Shown here piece after piece: positions 14,698 through 18,315 of a DNA stretch of 18,315 nt. Position 1 is the first letter of the stretch. Every line of letters begins with the position of its first letter. The position numbers were made by a program, and so were the translations under genes. The notes under the pieces were generated by a model, which was not told the origin of the DNA, did not search any database, and saw nothing but the letters and a program-made list of their open reading frames with translations. Source of the stretch: an uncultured Lachnospiraceae bacterium (lineage in GTDB: Bacteria; Bacillota; Clostridia; Lachnospirales; Lachnospiraceae); assembly GCA_910578715.1 (NCBI GenBank), contig CAJTRL010000071.1, positions 1-18,315 on the forward strand, written 5' to 3'.

Positions 14698-15816
14698 TTA
14701 TAAAAGCGCCTTGCTCACCTTTTCCAGCGTATCCCTGATTGCGATATGTTGTGGACAGGCTTCCTCACACCGGCCGCATTTGATACATTCGTCCGCCCGC
14801 TTCAGGCCGCGTCCGTTCACGAGCCATTCCGCCTGCCCTCTGGCCGCTTTGATATCGCCAAAAAGAGTCAGATAATTCATCGCCGTAAAAGAACCGGAAA
14901 TGCCAATGCCCATCGGACATACCTTTGCGCAATAATTACAGGTCGTACAGGGAATCAGCGGAATTTTTCCCATTTCTTCCCTGGCCTGTTCCAGTGTTTC
15001 CTGCTGTTTTTCCGTCATCCCGGTAAACGTTTTCATATAAGACAGATTATCTTTCATCTGCTCCACCGAACTCATACCAGAAAGCACCGTAATGACGCCA
15101 TCCAGATTCGCCGCAAAACGGACAGCCCAGGAAGCCGCGGAACTATCCGGCTCCGCACCTTTCAATACTTTTACGACCGTATCGGGCGGCGTCGCCAGCA
15201 TACCGCCCTTGACCGGTTCCATGACAATCACAGGTTTACCATGTTTTCTGGCCACTTCATAACAGCGCCCTGACTGCACCGCCGGATTGTCCCAGTCCGC
15301 ATAATTTATCTGAAGCTGTACAAACTCCATTTCCGGGTGTGCGTTCAGGATTTCCTCCAGTTCTTCCGGCGTGGAATGAAAAGAAAAGCCCACATGCTTA
15401 ATCAGACCTGCTTTCTTCTTTTCCTGTACCCAGTTCCACATATCATACTCATCAAAATAACGGGTTCTGCTCTCCCCCAGATTATGCAACAGATAAAAAT
15501 CGAAATATCCGGCGCCAGTCCGGGCCAGAGACACATCAAACTGTGCATAAGCCTCTTCCTTCGTCTTACAGTTTATCCACGCTGCGTTTTTGGTCGCCAG
15601 TTGATACCGTTCCCTCGGATATCGCTCCACCAGAGCCTGTCGGATGGCATCCTCGCTTCCGGTATATGCCCAGGCCGTATCAAAGTATGTAAAACCGGCT
15701 TCCAGAAACAAGTCCACCATTTCCTTTACCTGTTCCACATCGATTACGCCGTCCTTCTGCGGCAGACGCATCAGTCCAAATCCCAGTTTTTTGATTTCTT
15801 CACCTAAATAAGTCAT
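14698..15816 (-). CDS. Aldo/keto reductase with C-terminal double [4Fe-4S] ferredoxin domain
   Basis: This 372-residue protein has an aldo/keto reductase barrel with the catalytic tetrad visible: Asp46 (FDTAWAY), Tyr51, Lys76 (LATKNA) and His111 (FYLLHNLG). It also has a C-terminal ferredoxin-like tail with two cysteine clusters, Cys290/293/296/300 (CTTCNYCAKVCP) and Cys344/347/350/354 (CIKCGRCEEACP). This fused form is common in anaerobic Clostridia; it probably reduces a carbonyl using an electron carrier as well as, or instead of, NADPH (inferred). The ATG at 15816 is eight bases after GGAG and is preferred. ATGs at 15822 and 15867 are in frame, but the first lies too close to that site and the second would add a Gly/Lys/Pro-rich leader. 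A MerR gene is divergent to it. Confidence 0.92.
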   Translation of the reverse strand: MTYLGEEIKKLGFGLMRLPQKDGVIDVEQVKEMVDLFLEAGFTYFDTAWAYTGSEDAIRQALVERYPRERYQLATKNAAWINCKTKEEAYAQFDVSLARTGAGYFDFYLLHNLGESRTRYFDEYDMWNWVQEKKKAGLIKHVGFSFHSTPEELEEILNAHPEMEFVQLQINYADWDNPAVQSGRCYEVARKHGKPVIVMEPVKGGMLATPPDTVVKVLKGAEPDSSAASWAVRFAANLDGVITVLSGMSSVEQMKDNLSYMKTFTGMTEKQQETLEQAREEMGKIPLIPCTTCNYCAKVCPMGIGISGSFTAMNYLTLFGDIKAARGQAEWLVNGRGLKRADECIKCGRCEEACPQHIAIRDTLEKVSKALL

Positions 15817-15899
15817 TTTCATCTCTCCTGTTCCTGATTTTTTTCCTCCGGGCGGCGACAGAACCATTACAGACAGCCCCGGCTGGAGGCGGAAATACC

Positions 15900-15928
15900 T
15901 TGAAAAGAACGGTGTTTCGTATTAAAAT
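15900..15928 (+). promoter_or_regulatory. Possible promoter of the MerR gene
   Basis: TTGAAA (15900-15905), a 17-bp spacer and TAAAAT (15923-15928) on the plus strand would give a leader of about 108 bases to the MerR ATG. Its -10 box abuts the -10 box of the opposing aldo/keto reductase promoter, so the two would interfere. Confidence 0.4.
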
Positions 15929-15929
15929 A

Positions 15930-15960
15930 AGTATACGGGATTCGTGTAACTCGAAGTCAA
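15930..15960 (-). promoter_or_regulatory. MerR-type promoter (19-bp spacer) of the aldo/keto reductase gene
   Basis: On the minus strand TTGACT (15960-15955) and TATACT (15935-15930) are separated by 19 bp. This overlong spacer is the hallmark of promoters activated by DNA-distorting MerR proteins. A dyad TTCG-N7-CGAA (15941-15955) lies over the spacer and the edge of the -35 box, where a MerR dimer would bind. The neighbouring MerR gene is the obvious regulator. Confidence 0.65.
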
Positions 15961-16043
15961 TACCTTTTTACACAAAAATCAGCATCGGAATCCGGGTAAT
16001 CCTTTTTCAGACCGGGGCGGCGTTACAGCAGAGGAGAAATCAT

Positions 16044-16445
16044 ATGTATACCATCAGGGAATTTGCCAAAATGTTTCATACAACGGAACATACTTTACGT
16101 TACTATACGGATATCGGACTGCTGCCCTGTCAAAGAGATGCCGGGAACCGCCGCGTTTTCGACGAAGACTCCGCAAACTGGATGAAAGGAATTACCTATT
16201 TGAAAAGCTGCGGCACTCCGATTAAAGACATCAAACGGTACTGCGATTTATGCCGCCTGGAAGAGTCCAGGGAAAATCTTCTGGAAAGGTACCGGATAAT
16301 TCTAAAACAGCACGAACAGGCCCATCAAAAATTGGCGGAGGCAAAAGCCACCGCCGAATACATGGATTACAAACTGAAACACTACGAAGAAATTTTAGAA
16401 GGTATTATTCCCGACGATATGAATCCGGGGCGGTGGCATCGTTGA
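16044..16445 (+). CDS. MerR-family transcriptional regulator
   Basis: This 133-residue protein has the MerR winged helix (MYTIREFAKMFHTTEHTLRY, then YTDIGLLPCQRDAGNRRVFD), a second helical part to about 70, and a coiled coil (about 75-118) for dimerisation. The C-terminus is short, and Cys29, Cys57, Cys67 and Cys70 do not form a known metal-binding loop. It resembles the small MerR proteins that sense electrophiles or aldehydes near aldo/keto reductases and dehydrogenases, such as AdhR. The ATG at 16044 follows GAGGAG; a frame opening at 15900 would add 48 residues and is unlikely. It is the only confident plus-strand gene in the window. Confidence 0.92.
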   Translation: MYTIREFAKMFHTTEHTLRYYTDIGLLPCQRDAGNRRVFDEDSANWMKGITYLKSCGTPIKDIKRYCDLCRLEESRENLLERYRIILKQHEQAHQKLAEAKATAEYMDYKLKHYEEILEGIIPDDMNPGRWHR

Positions 16446-16492
16446 GAGAAGCCAACGCGGCCGAGGAAAATTCAGGCAAGCCAGGGTGCCGC

Positions 16493-17242
16493 TTACTCCG
16501 CTCCATCATCCGTTCTTCCCAGGAACTCATCCAGATATATTTCCATAGAGCGGTTCATCTCTTTGGAAAAATCCGACTCATATTTTCTTTTCCAAAAAGC
16601 CTCCATCCACTCTTCGTAGGCTTTTGTTCCCGTCCTTTCCGCAAACATTTCCCGGATTTCTGCACTGCTTTTATCCCGGTAACGATTCTCACAGACGATA
16701 TCCGATACCCGGAACCGCTCCGGCTTCTTCCGCTCCTTCTGCTGTTTTGTCGCATATCCGAAAACAAGCAGACAGGCCGGGTATACATACGGCGGAAGCT
16801 GCAAAAGCGCCTTCACTTCTTCTGCATTTTCCATAATATCTCCGATATAACAGGAACCGATGCCCAGACTTTCCGCCGCCGTCACCGCGTTTTGCGCGGC
16901 AATCAGCGCATCCTCCACCGCCAGTAATAAATCGCCCGCACCGGGAGAGCGCGGCACAAGCCCCGCCTCCTCATAAAAAGACAGCCATTTCCGGCAGTCC
17001 GCGCAAAATACGAGCATCATCTTCGCCTTCGCCATAAATAACTGATGGTCACAGAGTTCCGCCAGTTTTTCTTTTTTCTCCGGGTCCGTCATATCGAGAA
17101 TCGTATATAATAACTGGCACCCCGCAGACGGCGCCTGTAATGCCGCATACAAAATACTGTTTTTATCCTCTTCCGATATTTCTTTATCAGTAAATATCCG
17201 GACGGATTTTCTTTCATACAGAGATTTTATGATTTCGTTCAT
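16493..17242 (-). CDS. Nitroreductase family flavoprotein
   Basis: This 249-residue protein has the FMN-binding start of nitroreductases (RKSVRIFTDKEIS at 11-23, LQAPSAGCQLLYTILD at 35-50). The central glycine-rich part is AAESLGIGSCYIGDI. A C-terminal extension holds KQQKERKKPERF and ends in acidic helices. It probably catalyses flavin-dependent NAD(P)H reduction of nitro, quinone or similar compounds. The ATG at 17242 follows GGGAG with five bases between; an ATG at 17254 lies inside that site and is rejected. The ribosome binding site itself comes from the palindromic repeat. The gene lies 85 bp after the QueG-like gene, likely co-transcribed, and converges on MerR. Confidence 0.88.
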   Translation of the reverse strand: MNEIIKSLYERKSVRIFTDKEISEEDKNSILYAALQAPSAGCQLLYTILDMTDPEKKEKLAELCDHQLFMAKAKMMLVFCADCRKWLSFYEEAGLVPRSPGAGDLLLAVEDALIAAQNAVTAAESLGIGSCYIGDIMENAEEVKALLQLPPYVYPACLLVFGYATKQQKERKKPERFRVSDIVCENRYRDKSSAEIREMFAERTGTKAYEEWMEAFWKRKYESDFSKEMNRSMEIYLDEFLGRTDDGAE

Positions 17243-17246
17243 TTTT

Positions 17247-17309
17247 ACTCCCATCTGCCTGCTTTAGCAGACACTCAAATCAATAGTTGAAAGATTTTCT
17301 TTCAACCTT
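17247..17309. repeat. Palindromic intergenic repeat, copy 2
   Basis: Here ACTCCCATCTGCC (17247-17259) comes first, then a small palindrome CTGC-TTTA-GCAG, then CTCAAATCAA (17274-17283) and the hairpin TTGAAAGATTTTCTTTCAA (17287-17305). The left arm has AATAG where copy 1 has AAGG, so the outer four pairs of the stem are lost. The ACTCCCATCTGCC box, read in reverse, provides the nitroreductase ribosome binding site. Confidence 0.8.
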
Positions 17310-17327
17310 GCCTGTTAAAATATCGTT

Positions 17328-17984
17328 CTATTTTACGCCGACCGGGCAGACTGCCATGCACAGGCCGCATGCGTTCTTTCTTCCATGACTTTTTATGTAC
17401 TCGCTTCTTTTCCGGTTACACAAATGATAATCTATCAGGTCGGTTCTTTTCGCATTGATATTCCATACATTACCGGTCAGAGCCTTGTGCGGACAGATAT
17501 CGATACATCTTGTACAGTCCGCCGGACATCTGCTTTCTACAATTCCGATGTTCTGCTCCACTTCTATGTCCATGAGCACGGCTGAAAGCCTTACACGCGG
17601 CCCGTATTTTTCCGTAATCAGCACATCATTTTTCCCAATCCAGCCGAGTCCGGCATTCACCGCCGCATATTTAAAAGAAAAAGGCGCTTTCAGCTCTTCT
17701 TCATTCTCCTGAGCCACCGGAGGAACATAATATTTTATATTTTCTTCCTTCAATACATACTCAATCTTTTCCAGAATTTGTTCCAGTTTTCCTCTGGCAC
17801 TGCATATACCGTTTTCAAACCGCTCCTCCGTGTACTGTTCCAGTGTAAGCTGCTCTCCATAAGGCACGGCAAACACGAGCGCAGAGCGGTATACTTTGGA
17901 AAAGGAGCTGTAAGAAATATCCGTATATCCATAGAGAACTTCAGGTGTCATGTTGAATAGCTGACGCAAACGCTCGACGGGCAT
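17328..17984 (-). CDS. QueG-like double [4Fe-4S] cluster protein
   Basis: This 218-residue protein resembles the core of epoxyqueuosine reductase. The KYAAVNAGLGWIGKNDVLIT block (105-124) matches the QueG cofactor-binding region. Two ferredoxin-like clusters follow: Cys153/157/160/164 (CPADCTRCIDICP) and Cys206/209/213 with Cys189 nearby (CGLCMAVCP). It is shorter than QueG and lacks its C-terminal HEAT-like repeats, so it belongs to the QueG-related 4Fe-4S group rather than being a confirmed tRNA enzyme. The preceding GGAG six bases before the ATG at 17984 sets the start. A longer frame from 18104 runs through an inverted-repeat region and is unlikely. It probably works with the downstream nitroreductase as a redox pair (inference). 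Confidence 0.82.
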   Translation of the reverse strand: MPVERLRQLFNMTPEVLYGYTDISYSSFSKVYRSALVFAVPYGEQLTLEQYTEERFENGICSARGKLEQILEKIEYVLKEENIKYYVPPVAQENEEELKAPFSFKYAAVNAGLGWIGKNDVLITEKYGPRVRLSAVLMDIEVEQNIGIVESRCPADCTRCIDICPHKALTGNVWNINAKRTDLIDYHLCNRKRSEYIKSHGRKNACGLCMAVCPVGVK

Positions 17985-18090
17985 TTTAATCTCCATTCCG
18001 GAGCGTTTTCGCGACGGGGCGACGCAAATGTCAGATATTGCATAACACGAACAAATTCGTCTGCCATCAAGGCTTATTTGTGACGCTCCG
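17985..18090 (-). promoter_or_regulatory. Palindrome-rich leader before the QueG-like gene
   Basis: A perfect CGGAGCG/CGCTCCG pair (17999-18005 and 18084-18090) encloses an imperfect 14-bp pair (18016-18029 and 18076-18089) and a small hairpin ACGAA-CAAA-TTCGT (18047-18060). Minus-strand RNA here could fold into a large hairpin ending just before the ribosome binding site at 17984. It could be a cis-regulatory leader or part of a dispersed repeat. Confidence 0.35.
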
Positions 18091-18211
18091 ACACAAATAG
18101 CCATGTGATAAAATCGGTAGTGTTTTTAATTTTGTGTCTTTGCTCTTCCAGCTTATTCCAGAGCCCACGAAGCCTTGTAAATGCTGGATTTCTTGATGTT
18201 TTAATGGACAT
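18074..18211 (-). CDS. Small ORF of 45 residues, unknown
   Basis: An ATG at 18211 with GAGGATTT just upstream opens a 45-residue frame starting MSIKTSRNPAFTRLRGLWNK and ending SERHK, stop at 18074. It is basic and helical in appearance and has no motif I recognise. It lies just upstream of the QueG-like gene, separated from it by a palindrome-rich stretch. An 11-bp inverted repeat (TTGTGTCTTTG 18132-18142 and CAAAGACACAA 18234-18244) encloses the start and part of the coding region. It could be a leader peptide, a relic of a mobile element, or chance. Confidence 0.3.
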   Translation of the reverse strand: MSIKTSRNPAFTRLRGLWNKLEEQRHKIKNTTDFITWLFVSERHK

Positions 18212-18315
18212 AAATCCTCGTCAGAAAAAATCACAAAGACACAAGATTATTTACACCCTCTCCGGTTCTGCCCATTTATAACTATCAACAAATCTTATAT
18301 CAGTTTTTGAGTTTA

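Noticed and set aside
16250..16927. Plus-strand frame of 225 codons
   Set aside because: It overlaps MerR in another frame and the nitroreductase antisense; both of these are clear genes.
17985..18104. N-terminal extension of the QueG-like gene
   Set aside because: It covers the inverted-repeat leader and lacks a ribosome binding site; the ATG at 17984 has one.
1..18315. CRISPR array, tRNA or rRNA genes
   Set aside because: No regular repeat-spacer array, no tRNA cloverleaf and no rRNA-like sequence was seen; the only tandem repeats are the 21-bp and 36-bp arrays.

Overview
The window looks like the chromosome of an anaerobic Firmicute of the Clostridia, most likely a Lachnospiraceae-type gut bacterium. 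This is inferred from gene content: paralogous zinc-ribbon membrane proteins, Rpn-type PD-(D/E)XK remnants, an aldo/keto reductase with a ferredoxin tail, a QueG-like iron-sulfur protein, AGGAGG-type ribosome binding sites and sigma-A promoters. No marker gene fixes the species. Nearly every gene lies on the minus strand. Two parts differ in base composition: about 1-7190 is AT-rich, and about 7215-18000 is clearly richer in G+C.

Left part, accessory island (1-7190). A large unrecognised reading frame (2204 to 1) runs off the left edge. Before it on the minus strand lie decayed pieces of a type I restriction-modification locus: an hsdM fragment, an hsdS fragment with a one-base frameshift, and an Rpn nuclease/transposase fragment joined directly to hsdM. 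A second Rpn fragment lies at 6975-7190, and the two share a direct repeat of about 141-145 bp. Between them is an operon of four genes (6688 to 3158). Each encodes N-terminal zinc ribbons followed by membrane segments and, in three of them, a different outer domain. A 25-residue zinc-ribbon reading frame trails the operon. In front of it is a near-consensus promoter, a structured leader loosely like a c-di-GMP-I (GEMM) riboswitch, and an intrinsic terminator, which together look like an attenuator. This is the best candidate here for an undescribed system.

Right part (7217-18211). This holds, on the minus strand: an inositol-monophosphatase-family enzyme with its own promoter; an AraC regulator followed by two ABC exporter-fold half-transporters; an XRE-type repressor fused to a PurM/AIR-synthase-like domain whose catalytic motifs are eroded; an aldo/keto reductase with two [4Fe-4S] motifs; a nitroreductase; a QueG-like double [4Fe-4S] protein; and a small ORF. 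A MerR regulator faces the aldo/keto reductase, whose promoter has the 19-bp spacer typical of MerR-activated promoters. A palindromic intergenic repeat occurs before ABC gene 1 and before the nitroreductase.

The AraC-ABC-ABC set is probably one transport unit under its own regulator. The MerR/aldo-keto reductase pair and the nitroreductase/QueG-like pair read as redox or electrophile-response functions. The role of the zinc-ribbon operon is unknown; its architecture suggests membrane-anchored sensing or envelope scaffolding.
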